Of a stretch of DNA of 64,000 nt, positions 44,413 to 52,761 are shown piece after piece (position 1 is the first letter of the stretch; each line of letters begins with the position of its first letter). This DNA comes from Sphingobacteriales bacterium (GTDB lineage Bacteria > Bacteroidota > Bacteroidia > Chitinophagales > JADIYW01). Location of the stretch: contig JADJYT010000001.1 in assembly GCA_016719635.1 (NCBI GenBank), positions 558,001 through 622,000 on the forward strand, in the 5' to 3' direction. The notes beneath the pieces were generated by a model. It was not told the origin of the DNA. It did no database searches and saw only the letters and a list, made by a program, of their open reading frames with translations. Position numbers and translations under genes: made by a program.

Positions 44413-46497
44413 GTGCGATATAAGTTATCACATACACCATTATTGAGAATTGTCCTTCCTTTGGCAACCGGTATCTGGTTGTTTGATTACATGAACATCC
44501 CGTTTCAATGGTTATTGGCTGCCGGATTTTTGACTCTCCTGATTACTTTTTTACAACATCTAACCATACAAAATACTACCTCAAAAAAAGTAAATGCCGT
44601 ACTTGTCATTATTTTACTGCTGTTAGCCGGTGGAATACTCATTACTGGCAAAAAACCAGCAAGCCAGAAGCAGCACTTCAGCAATTACCCTGCGGTTTGG
44701 GCGAAAGGAATCATATCCAAGCCACTGGAAGAAAAAGATAAAAGCTACAAGACTATTATAATCATTGAACAAGTGGTCGACTCGAACCGGAAAGTAATAA
44801 ATACAGAAGGCAATCTGCTCATATACATAAAAAAGGACAGCACGCAACCCTTATATGAAACAGGAGATGAGGTATTACTGCCTTTAAATTATAAGCCGAC
44901 TGAAAATGCCCGGAATCCCGGACAATTTGATTACCGGAAGTACCTATCCCATAAATCCATTAATCATCAGCAATTTATACGTCCCTGCGATATAATCCTA
45001 CTTCAGAAACACAAAAAATTACTTATAAAGAGATGGAGTAATGCTGTCAGCATATCGATACAGTCCGTTCTGGAAAAGTACATTCCCAACAGGGAGAATT
45101 TTGCACTTGCCGACGGCATCTTACTTGGACACCGGGCGGAAATCGATGAGGAATTGTACAATGCATTTGCCTATACGGGTATCATGCACATACTTTCTGT
45201 TTCCGGTTTGCATGTCGGGATTATCTATGGCATGTTGTTATTTTTTCTCGGTCTCATCAAAGACCGAAATAAAAAAATAAAGATTGCAAAGTTTGTATTT
45301 GTATTCCTGTTTATCTGGCTGTTTGCATTTATCACCGGGCTTTCACCGGCCTGTGTTCGGGCTGCCATTCTGTTTTCCCTGTTAAATTTTGGAAGCCTGA
45401 CGAATGAAAATACGAATGGCATTAATCTGTTGTCCGGTGCCGCCATTATCCAACTGCTCATCGATCCGAATGCACTTTTTGACATCGGGTTCCAGCTCTC
45501 CTATCTCGCCATGCTGGGATTATTTATTTTTACCAATCCCATTTATTCGCTGTTTTATCACCCGAAAAAATTAATCGACTGGACCTGGAAATTATGGTCA
45601 GCTTCAATTGCTGCACAGCTTTTTACGGTTCCGCTAAGTATTTATTATTTCGGCAATTTTCCGACCTATTTCTTACTGGCAAATATCTTCGCCATTCCGC
45701 TGTCTGCGGTCATCTTGTGGCTGAGTATTTTCGTTGTTTTCTTTAGCTTTATTCCTTTTATCGCTTCCATAACAGGCTGGATAGATTCCATCACAATCCG
45801 CCTGTTTATAGAATTCACTTTTTTTATCTCCAATCTGCCAATGGGGAAATTATTTAATTTATACATTTCCAAGGTACAATTAGTTATTCTGCTGGTAGCG
45901 GTCACCTCTCTCTCATTATTCGTTATTCTAAGGAAATCAACCTATTTATTTGCCTGTTTAACCTTGTTCCTCGCAACAATCGTATTGTCGTATGTCCATG
46001 ATATCCGACAACTGAAGAACCATGAAATCATTGCATATGCCATCCGGAAAAACTGGGCAATTGGAGTTAATCGGGGAAATGACCAATTGCTGCTTAGCAA
46101 AGACAGCATTGAACGGAAGGATTTACAATTTTCTGTAAAGAATTCATACCGGATGTTCCGAATTCAGCATGTACAACATACTACATCGGATGATACGATC
46201 TATGAAAAGCATCTCTATCACTATAGAAATCTGCTGTATGTTTATGGTAAATCATTTTACTTTATTACCAGAGAGAATTCAAGGAAACACTTTGCTCCGC
46301 CACTGAAGACAGACTTTCTGGTGTTGAGTGATAATTGTTATTTAGATACCGCTAAATTAAAAACAGATTTTGAATTCAGCCAACTGCTCCTATCCGGTGA
46401 TAATGACAACAGACACCTGAAAATCTACAGAAGACTTTTAAATGCAACCCGCATCCGATTCAAGGATATCTCAGAGGGTGCATTAATTATCCAATAA
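44413..46497 (+). CDS. comEC: ComEC/Rec2-family DNA uptake channel
   Basis: The 694-residue protein starts at a GTG (reads RYKLSHTPLLRIVLP). The N-terminal DUF4131 region (four helices and a soluble OB-like loop with KPTENARNPGQFDYRKYL) is followed by the competence domain with ILSVSGLHVGIIYGML and a set of about seven helices. It ends after a soluble tail but has no metallo-beta-lactamase domain, as is common for Bacteroidota members. It probably carries single-stranded DNA across the inner membrane. Its last 15 bases overlap the convergent bioA gene. Confidence 0.86.
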   Translation: MRYKLSHTPLLRIVLPLATGIWLFDYMNIPFQWLLAAGFLTLLITFLQHLTIQNTTSKKVNAVLVIILLLLAGGILITGKKPASQKQHFSNYPAVWAKGIISKPLEEKDKSYKTIIIIEQVVDSNRKVINTEGNLLIYIKKDSTQPLYETGDEVLLPLNYKPTENARNPGQFDYRKYLSHKSINHQQFIRPCDIILLQKHKKLLIKRWSNAVSISIQSVLEKYIPNRENFALADGILLGHRAEIDEELYNAFAYTGIMHILSVSGLHVGIIYGMLLFFLGLIKDRNKKIKIAKFVFVFLFIWLFAFITGLSPACVRAAILFSLLNFGSLTNENTNGINLLSGAAIIQLLIDPNALFDIGFQLSYLAMLGLFIFTNPIYSLFYHPKKLIDWTWKLWSASIAAQLFTVPLSIYYFGNFPTYFLLANIFAIPLSAVILWLSIFVVFFSFIPFIASITGWIDSITIRLFIEFTFFISNLPMGKLFNLYISKVQLVILLVAVTSLSLFVILRKSTYLFACLTLFLATIVLSYVHDIRQLKNHEIIAYAIRKNWAIGVNRGNDQLLLSKDSIERKDLQFSVKNSYRMFRIQHVQHTTSDDTIYEKHLYHYRNLLYVYGKSFYFITRENSRKHFAPPLKTDFLVLSDNCYLDTAKLKTDFEFSQLLLSGDNDNRHLKIYRRLLNATRIRFKDISEGALIIQ

Positions 46498-47754
46498 TTC
46501 CAAGACCTCACAAATAACCTGATAGACTTTTCCAAGTTCATCTTTGGAAATGACATAAGGCGGCATAACATATACGGTATTTCCCAAAGGACGCAGCAAA
46601 ACGCCTCGCCGAATGAAATTATCATACAGGAAATCCCGTAAGTTATTAAAATAACCAGAAGCAGAACCTGATTTGACCTCAAAGGCTACTATTGTGCCTA
46701 ATTGCCGCAGGTTTGCAACTTGTGGATGATCTTTTAATCTTTGACAGTATTCCTGCTGCCAATCCACCAAGGTTTGAATTGTTGGCATGTAATGAGTCAA
46801 TAATTCCATGCTGGCATTGGCCGCCGCGCAGGCAAGAGGATTTCCGGTATAGGAATGCCCGTGGAAAAAGGTCTTCGATTTGTTATCACTCAGAAATGCA
46901 TCATATATCTTTTGATGGCAGGTAGTCACTCCCAACGGCAAAAAGCCACCTGTAATTCCTTTAGAAAGACAGAAAATATCAGGTTTATGGGTCAAATAAT
47001 CGGATGCAAAAACATTGCCTGTTCTTCCAAAACCCGTCATTACCTCATCCGCGATACAAATGACATCCATTTTTTGGGCAGTTTCAATCAACTTATCTAA
47101 AAATCCGGGATTATACATTAACATGCCTGCAGAACCCTGGATAAGTGGTTCAAAGATGAATGCTGCCACTTTTTGTTTACATATAATTCCTTCAAAATCC
47201 GTCAATAACCGGCTAAAATTGGATTCATCCGGTAAATCAATAAATGCAACATCAAAGAGAAACGGTTCAAATGGCTGATGGAAGACTCCGCGCGCCCCCA
47301 CAGACATCGCTCCAAATGTATCACCATGATAGGCATTTTTAAAAGCAATAATCGTATTTCGTTCTTCACCAAGGTTAGACCAGTATTGAATAGCCATTTT
47401 CAAGGCTACCTCTACCGAGGTAGAACCATTATCTGAAAAAAACACCTTTTGCTGTCCATTTCCCAACATCTGCACCAGCTTTTCGGCCAATTCAACAGCC
47501 GGTTGATGTGTGAAACCTGAAAAAATCACATGTTCTAAACTATCTAATTGATTTTTAATTTGTTGTGTGATAAATGGATGCGTATGCCCGAATAAATTTG
47601 TCCACCAGCTTGAAACAGCATCAATAAACTGATTACCGTGTTCATCTGTCAGATAAACGCCTTGCCCGCTGACAATGGCAATCGCATCTTTGGCAGTTTG
47701 GTGCTGTGTGAACGGATGCCAGATAGATTGCCTGTCACGCTCAGAAAGATTCAT
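46483..47754 (-). CDS. bioA: Adenosylmethionine--8-amino-7-oxononanoate aminotransferase
   Basis: The start at the ATG ending at 47754 (MNLSERDRQSIWHPFTQH) gives 423 residues; the frame runs further upstream inside bioD without support. HPFTQH near the N-terminus, FFSDNGSTSVEVALKMA, GAMSVGARG and the PLP-lysine region CLSKGITGGFLPLG identify BioA, which converts KAPA to DAPA in biotin synthesis. It lies last in bioB-bioF-bioD-bioA. Its start overlaps bioD by 14 bases and its end overlaps comEC by 15. Confidence 0.94.
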   Translation of the reverse strand: MNLSERDRQSIWHPFTQHQTAKDAIAIVSGQGVYLTDEHGNQFIDAVSSWWTNLFGHTHPFITQQIKNQLDSLEHVIFSGFTHQPAVELAEKLVQMLGNGQQKVFFSDNGSTSVEVALKMAIQYWSNLGEERNTIIAFKNAYHGDTFGAMSVGARGVFHQPFEPFLFDVAFIDLPDESNFSRLLTDFEGIICKQKVAAFIFEPLIQGSAGMLMYNPGFLDKLIETAQKMDVICIADEVMTGFGRTGNVFASDYLTHKPDIFCLSKGITGGFLPLGVTTCHQKIYDAFLSDNKSKTFFHGHSYTGNPLACAAANASMELLTHYMPTIQTLVDWQQEYCQRLKDHPQVANLRQLGTIVAFEVKSGSASGYFNNLRDFLYDNFIRRGVLLRPLGNTVYVMPPYVISKDELGKVYQVICEVLELLDN

Positions 47755-48424
47755 AGTCCACTTGAAGTTGATTGTCGTTGTCGGAATGATCAGGATAAGA
47801 AGCAATCGTTTCCATCAACTTTCCCCTGATAGCCTTTGCCTGCTGAACTATGAAACCTTTAGACATAATGTCAGCTTTTGGAATATTACCGATTAGCTTT
47901 AATCCTGTATAATTTAAAATGAATCGCTCATTATCCGGATTTGCTGTTCCGTTAAAAATAATACCTGCTGTCTTAATACCAGATTCATTTAAGGCATTAT
48001 TGGTCAGGATAGTGTGGTTTATGCTGCCTAAATAGTTCATAGAAATAAGAATAACAGGCAATTGAAACTTAATTATTAAATCTTTAATTAAATACTTATT
48101 ATTCAACGGAGCCATCACCCCCCCAGCCCCTTCTACTATTAAGTAATTATTTGACTTTGGAATCATAAAATTTTGTATATCAATATATTTACATTCTAAT
48201 TCAGCAGCCAAATGTGGAGAAACTGGTGCTTTAAACAAATACTCTTCCGGATGAATGGTTTGATGATGAATGGTAAACTCCCGAACAAAGTCGGCATCCG
48301 TAAAATCCTGGTTACCAGACTGCACAGGCTTCCAATAATCACCCTTTAGTGCCTCCACTAATACGGCTGACGCAACAGTTTTGCCTATATCCGTTCCTAT
48401 TCCGGTAACAAAAAAACCTTTCAT
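47741..48424 (-). CDS. bioD: Dethiobiotin synthase
   Basis: The 227-residue protein begins with the ATP loop MKGFFVTGIGTDIGKTVAS and contains YWKPVQSG and VEGAGGVMAPL, all typical of BioD. It closes the ureido ring of dethiobiotin from DAPA with CO2 and ATP in the cytoplasm. Its start shares one base with the bioF stop (TAATG) and its end overlaps the bioA start by 14 bases, so the three genes are translated in series. Confidence 0.93.
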   Translation of the reverse strand: MKGFFVTGIGTDIGKTVASAVLVEALKGDYWKPVQSGNQDFTDADFVREFTIHHQTIHPEEYLFKAPVSPHLAAELECKYIDIQNFMIPKSNNYLIVEGAGGVMAPLNNKYLIKDLIIKFQLPVILISMNYLGSINHTILTNNALNESGIKTAGIIFNGTANPDNERFILNYTGLKLIGNIPKADIMSKGFIVQQAKAIRGKLMETIASYPDHSDNDNQLQVDYESF

Positions 48425-49569
48425 TATTTATCAATACTTTGATAATCAATTAAATAATAAAAAAATCGATCAATCTGATTCACTGTGTTAAAGCTATGTA
48501 AAATTATTCTTATCCGCTCTGTTGTTGTTGGAACTGTTGGCGACAGGATAGCCCTGACATCAAACCCCTTACTTTGTAAATAAGCGGCAGTATCTTTGCA
48601 TTTCAGATTATCTCCAATCACAAGTCCAAAAATTGGGCCATCGCCACACACTTCCAAAGAGTTATTCAGCATTGATAGCTTAAACTTAAAGTATTTGATT
48701 ATCTTATTTAATTTAAATAATTGATTTTTATTTGATTGAATAAAAAAATAACTATGTTTCACACGCAGTAGATTATTCGTTTCCAGAGCGGTAGAATAGA
48801 TTAAATTCCTTGAGAAGTTGATCAGGTAATTTTTCAACAATTCACTGCACACAACGGCTGCGCCATGGCTTCCAACGGCTTTTCCAAAGGTATATACCCG
48901 GGCGAAACAGGATTCTTCTACTCCTGCTTCATTGCACAATCCACTTCCATTTATGCCAAAAAGTCCGGTTGCATGCGCCTCATCTATAATCAATTTTGCC
49001 TTATATTGTTTAGCCAAAATGGCTAATTCTTTCAACTTAGCCTTGTCTCCTTCCATCGAAAACATAGATTCGGATATAATAAATCGAACTTCAAATTCTG
49101 TATTGCACCTGAGTTTCTCTTCCAAATCCTTCATATCATTGTGCCGAAACGAAACTTTTTCAGCTCCGCTCAACTTCATCCCCTGATGAATGGATGCGTG
49201 AACCAGTTCATCATAATAGATAATATCCTGTTTCTGAATAACGGTAGATAACAACCCGACATTGGCATCAAACCCTGAATTAAACATCAATGCAGCTGCA
49301 GCGTGGTGAATTTCCGCTAACATTTTTTCTAAATCCGTGTAAAACACTGAATTACCGTTCAATAATCGCGACCCGGTAGCACCAGACTTGCAAAATATTC
49401 TTCTACCTAACTCATCATCAACCTGTTGTCGTATAAACGCCGAGTGTGCCAATCCTAAATAATCATTGGAAGAAAAATCGATGAGTTGTTCAGAATGTGT
49501 TAGCTGTCTGTAAAGGTGATTTTCTTTACGAGATTGCAAATAACCTTGTATACGTTCATCCAGTTCCAT
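48424..49569 (-). CDS. bioF: 8-amino-7-oxononanoate synthase
   Basis: This 381-residue PLP enzyme condenses pimeloyl thioester with alanine to give KAPA. Hallmarks are SSNDYLGLA, FNSGFDANVGLLS, KLIIDEAHATGLFG and the lysine loop YTFGKAVGSHGA. It is cytoplasmic. It starts 23 bases after the bioB stop and shares one base with bioD. The supply of pimeloyl thioester is not encoded here: no bioC, bioH, bioW or bioI lies in the window. Confidence 0.93.
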   Translation of the reverse strand: MELDERIQGYLQSRKENHLYRQLTHSEQLIDFSSNDYLGLAHSAFIRQQVDDELGRRIFCKSGATGSRLLNGNSVFYTDLEKMLAEIHHAAAALMFNSGFDANVGLLSTVIQKQDIIYYDELVHASIHQGMKLSGAEKVSFRHNDMKDLEEKLRCNTEFEVRFIISESMFSMEGDKAKLKELAILAKQYKAKLIIDEAHATGLFGINGSGLCNEAGVEESCFARVYTFGKAVGSHGAAVVCSELLKNYLINFSRNLIYSTALETNNLLRVKHSYFFIQSNKNQLFKLNKIIKYFKFKLSMLNNSLEVCGDGPIFGLVIGDNLKCKDTAAYLQSKGFDVRAILSPTVPTTTERIRIILHSFNTVNQIDRFFYYLIDYQSIDK

Positions 49570-49592
49570 TTGGCATGTAATTACGCTACCGC

Positions 49593-50573
49593 TTAATGGG
49601 CAGCAACAACTTCCTGTTCTATTTTAAAGGATTCTCTTGGTTTTAGACCTAATATATCGAACATGGCCATATCATCTGTAAAACTTGGATTGGGGGTTGT
49701 CAGCAACTTATCTCCTGCAAAAATGGAATTAGCACCCGCCATAAAACATAGAGCCTGCTCTGCGACCGGCATGTCGAGGCGACCTGCACTTAAGCGTACC
49801 ATTGTTTTAGGCATCGTAATGCGAACTGTGGCAATCATTCTGACCATATCAAATACGGAAACCCGCTTCATATCCTCCAGCGGTGTACCCTCCACGGCCA
49901 CCAGGGCATTTACCGGAACGGATTCCGGATGTTCCGGCAATGTGGCAAGGGTATGAATCATGCCAATCCTGGCATCATGACTCTCCCCTAATCCTATAAT
50001 CCCCCCACTGCAAACACTTATCCCAGCCTCCCGCACATTGCCAATGGTCTGCAGCCTGTCTTCGTAGGTTCTGGTCGTAATAATCTTATCGTAATGCTCT
50101 TCAGACGTATCCAGATTATGATTGTATGCAGACAAACCGGCTTCTTTTAATCTTTTTGCCTGGTCGGCTGTCAGCATGCCCATGGTACAGCATACCTCCA
50201 TCCCTAAACTGTTCACTCCTTTCACCATTTCAATCACTCTGTCAAAGTCTTTATTGTCTCTTACCTCCCTCCAGGCTGCGCCCATACAGAAGCGGGTCGA
50301 ACCATTTTGTTTAGCTTCATTAGCTTTGGATAACACATCATCATAGTCCATTAATTTATGCACTTTCACGCCAGTCTGGTAGCGGGCTGCCTGCGGACAA
50401 TAGGCACAATCTTCCGGGCATCCGCCTGTCTTTACTGATAACAAGGTACATACCTGAACCTCACCGGTTTCATTGTATTTTCTATGAACAGTGGCAGCCT
50501 GATATATCAACTCTAATAATGGTTGGTTATAGACTTCAGTTATTTCCTGAATGTTCCAGCTATTCTTTATCAT
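49593..50573 (-). CDS. bioB: Biotin synthase
   Basis: This 326-residue radical SAM enzyme inserts sulfur into dethiobiotin. The SAM cluster motif CPEDCAYCPQAARY (CxxxCxxC) is at about residue 53, followed by conserved YNHNLDTSEEHYDKI and GGIIGLGES, and the second iron-sulfur cluster ligands lie in SVCSGG and RLSAGR. It heads the bio operon. A DUF4296 lipoprotein gene ends 36 bases upstream on the same strand and could be co-transcribed. Confidence 0.96.
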   Translation of the reverse strand: MIKNSWNIQEITEVYNQPLLELIYQAATVHRKYNETGEVQVCTLLSVKTGGCPEDCAYCPQAARYQTGVKVHKLMDYDDVLSKANEAKQNGSTRFCMGAAWREVRDNKDFDRVIEMVKGVNSLGMEVCCTMGMLTADQAKRLKEAGLSAYNHNLDTSEEHYDKIITTRTYEDRLQTIGNVREAGISVCSGGIIGLGESHDARIGMIHTLATLPEHPESVPVNALVAVEGTPLEDMKRVSVFDMVRMIATVRITMPKTMVRLSAGRLDMPVAEQALCFMAGANSIFAGDKLLTTPNPSFTDDMAMFDILGLKPRESFKIEQEVVAAH

Positions 50574-50609
50574 AACAATCGATTGTTCGGTAAATTAATG
50601 AATCTAAAA

Positions 50610-51128
50610 TTAATTATAATCCTTATTGGTCTTATTTTTTTGTAAACGTTTTTTATTCTTTAAATATTCCTCTCCCATCAATTTCTCCTGTTCTCTAAAA
50701 CTCTGTAATTGTTCAATATTGGGAGGCGGAACAAATGAAGGAATACTATTGATTGTATCACCCGGTTTGATTTTATTTAAGGTTGAGTCGACTTTATGCA
50801 GAATGGCAGAAAACTCTCTCGGATGTGACTGATAATAACGCAACGTAGAATAAAAAGCCGAACTGTCTATTTTGTGATATGAAAATATAGAATCATAAAG
50901 GCTTAATTTGACCGGTAAAAGCGAATCCGTACTAACAGGTAGCTTTTCCGCAACATAAGATTCCATTAACAACACATCCACTAAAACTTTTATAAATTTA
51001 GCATGTGTTAATTTTATTGAATTTTCATCAGTATAAGGGTTCCTAAAACAGGACAGAATAAATAGACAGGATACTATTGCCACTACAAAAAATGCCTTAT
51101 ATTTATAAAAAAAATAATTTCTGCTCAT
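50610..51128 (-). CDS. DUF4296 domain lipoprotein
   Basis: I take the ATG ending at 51128 (MSRNYFFYKYKAFF), since the open frame beyond it lies in yggS. The 172-residue product has a lipoprotein signal (VVAIVSCLFILSC) and the DUF4296 pattern: LTHAKFIKVLVDVLLMESY, then FYSTLRYYQSHPREFSAIL, and a lysine-rich tail. It is a small Bacteroidota outer-membrane or periplasmic lipoprotein of unknown function. The start codon overlaps that of the divergent yggS in the tetramer CATG (51126-51129), so each promoter must lie in the other gene. Confidence 0.83.
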   Translation of the reverse strand: MSRNYFFYKYKAFFVVAIVSCLFILSCFRNPYTDENSIKLTHAKFIKVLVDVLLMESYVAEKLPVSTDSLLPVKLSLYDSIFSYHKIDSSAFYSTLRYYQSHPREFSAILHKVDSTLNKIKPGDTINSIPSFVPPPNIEQLQSFREQEKLMGEEYLKNKKRLQKNKTNKDYN

Positions 51129-51822
51129 GGCTAATATTTCCGCCTTACAAGATATAACAAAAATTGCTAAAGATAAAAATGCAGTATTGGTTGCGATATC
51201 CAAGACCAAGCCTGTTGAAGAGATTCAATCAGTATACGATGCCGGCCATAGGTTGTTTGGGGAGAATAAGGTTCAGGAATTGGTTGTAAAGCAGGAAGCA
51301 CTGCCCAAAGATATCCAGTGGCATATGGTGGGTAACATGCAAACCAATAAAGTAAAATTCATTGCCCCGTTTATCTGTTTGATTCATTCTGTCGATACAT
51401 TAAGATTGGCCATTGAAATCAACAAACAAGCGTTAAAGAACAACCGGACCATTGATGTACTGTTAGAAATACATATTGCCGCTGAAACCAATAAATCCGG
51501 ATTCTCTGAAGATGAACTGATCGACCATCTGGACATCAAAGCTTTTGATGCACTGAAAAACATCCGCATTGTCGGATTAATGGGAATGGCCACCAATACC
51601 AAAAGCCAGGTTTTGATAAAAAATGAATTCAAACGATTAAAGGATTTTTTCGAGGAGCTAAAATCAACTTATTTTAAGAATACCCCATCTTTTAATGTGC
51701 TTTCCATGGGTATGAGCGGAGATTACAAAATTGCATTGGAAGCCGGTTCTACCATGATACGAGTTGGATCCGCCATATTCGGCGACAGAGAAATTATAAG
51801 AAATCCAACCATCCCTATTTAA
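51127..51822 (+). CDS. YggS-family PLP-binding protein (PLP homeostasis protein)
   Basis: The 231-residue protein has the PLP-lysine loop VLVAISKTKPVEEI, FGENKVQEL, WHMVGNMQTNK and LSMGMSGDY at the C-terminal end, all standard for YggS/PLPBP. It is a TIM-barrel that binds pyridoxal phosphate and keeps its level balanced in the cytoplasm. The start codon overlaps the divergent DUF4296 start by two bases. A TATATTTA (51098-51105), one base from the -7 consensus, would give a 17-base leader but lies inside the DUF4296 coding region. Confidence 0.92.
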   Translation: MANISALQDITKIAKDKNAVLVAISKTKPVEEIQSVYDAGHRLFGENKVQELVVKQEALPKDIQWHMVGNMQTNKVKFIAPFICLIHSVDTLRLAIEINKQALKNNRTIDVLLEIHIAAETNKSGFSEDELIDHLDIKAFDALKNIRIVGLMGMATNTKSQVLIKNEFKRLKDFFEELKSTYFKNTPSFNVLSMGMSGDYKIALEAGSTMIRVGSAIFGDREIIRNPTIPI

Positions 51823-52669
51823 AAATAGTATTGGCTATACTCATTGCTTCAATAAAAGCATCCTTATTCAAACCATGTTCGATATTCATTTCATCGAAAT
51901 AAGCCAGTAAATTCTCTGTTGGCATATTTCCCGTCAGGTCGTCTTTTGCCATCGGACAACCGCCATACCCTTTTATCGCACCATCAAACCTGTTGCATCC
52001 GCCTTCCCAGGCTGCCTCCACCTTTTCCCGCCAGGTAGCTGGTGTGGTATGAAAATGGGCACCGAACCCAATTTCCGGAAAATCATTGGATAAGACTGAA
52101 AAAACATTGGTAATCAGCTCTGGTGTAGCAACGCCTATCGTATCTGAAACCGAAAATTTAGTAACGCCCATTTCCAGTAATCTGTCCACCCAATGTTCGA
52201 CCAATGCCGCATCATAAAAGTCACCGTACGGATTTCCAAATGCCATAGATATATAACAAACAAATGTCTTACCTGCACATTCGGTGATATTCATGATTTC
52301 ATCTACCCTGAGTAAGGATTCTTCAATACTGCAATTTGTATTTCGTTGCTGAAACGTTTCCGAGATGGAAAATGGATATCCTAAATAGGTAATCTCGTCA
52401 AATTCGCAGGCATCCTCAGCTCCTCTTTTATTCCCCACAATCACAGATAAATTAGTTTCCGTTTCATCCAGTTTCAGGTGTGGAATAACGATTTTAGTAT
52501 CTGCCATCTGAGGAATGGATGCAGAAGAAACAAAGCTGCCGCAATCCAGTGTATGAAATCCTACCTTCAGCAACGCGTTCAAATATTCTATCTTTTTAGA
52601 TGTTGGAATAAACCCTTTAATTCCCTGCATTGCATCGCGGGGGCATTCTATTATTTTTACGGAAGCCAC
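51815..52669 (-). CDS. Hydroxymethylglutaryl-CoA lyase
   Basis: This 284-residue TIM-barrel protein is in the HMG-CoA lyase family, which cleaves HMG-CoA to acetoacetate and acetyl-CoA, for example in leucine breakdown. It has ECPRDAMQGIKGFIPT at the start, CYISMAFGNPYGDFY, SVSDTIGVATPE, the metal histidines FGAHFHTTP, and the flexible cysteine loop in GYGGCPMAKDDLTGN. Close relatives in the DRE-TIM family (isopropylmalate synthase) lack this pattern. It meets yggS tail to tail with an 8-base overlap. Confidence 0.9.
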   Translation of the reverse strand: MASVKIIECPRDAMQGIKGFIPTSKKIEYLNALLKVGFHTLDCGSFVSSASIPQMADTKIVIPHLKLDETETNLSVIVGNKRGAEDACEFDEITYLGYPFSISETFQQRNTNCSIEESLLRVDEIMNITECAGKTFVCYISMAFGNPYGDFYDAALVEHWVDRLLEMGVTKFSVSDTIGVATPELITNVFSVLSNDFPEIGFGAHFHTTPATWREKVEAAWEGGCNRFDGAIKGYGGCPMAKDDLTGNMPTENLLAYFDEMNIEHGLNKDAFIEAMSIANTIFK

Positions 52670-52711
52670 AAAATGATTTTATGCATGAAAATAATAAAAA
52701 GATATCCAAAT

Positions 52712-52743
52712 AAAAAATCCCCGGTTAAAACCGGGGATTTTTG
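52712..52743 (-). terminator. Strong terminator downstream of the M36 protease gene (works in both directions)
   Basis: A 12-bp perfect stem (AAATCCCCGGTT at 52715-52726, AACCGGGGATTT at 52729-52740) with flanking A- and T-runs on the two sides. It lies 19 bases after the minus-strand stop at 52762 and can terminate transcription from either side. Confidence 0.88.
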
Positions 52744-52761
52744 TATTCTTTTAAGGATTTA

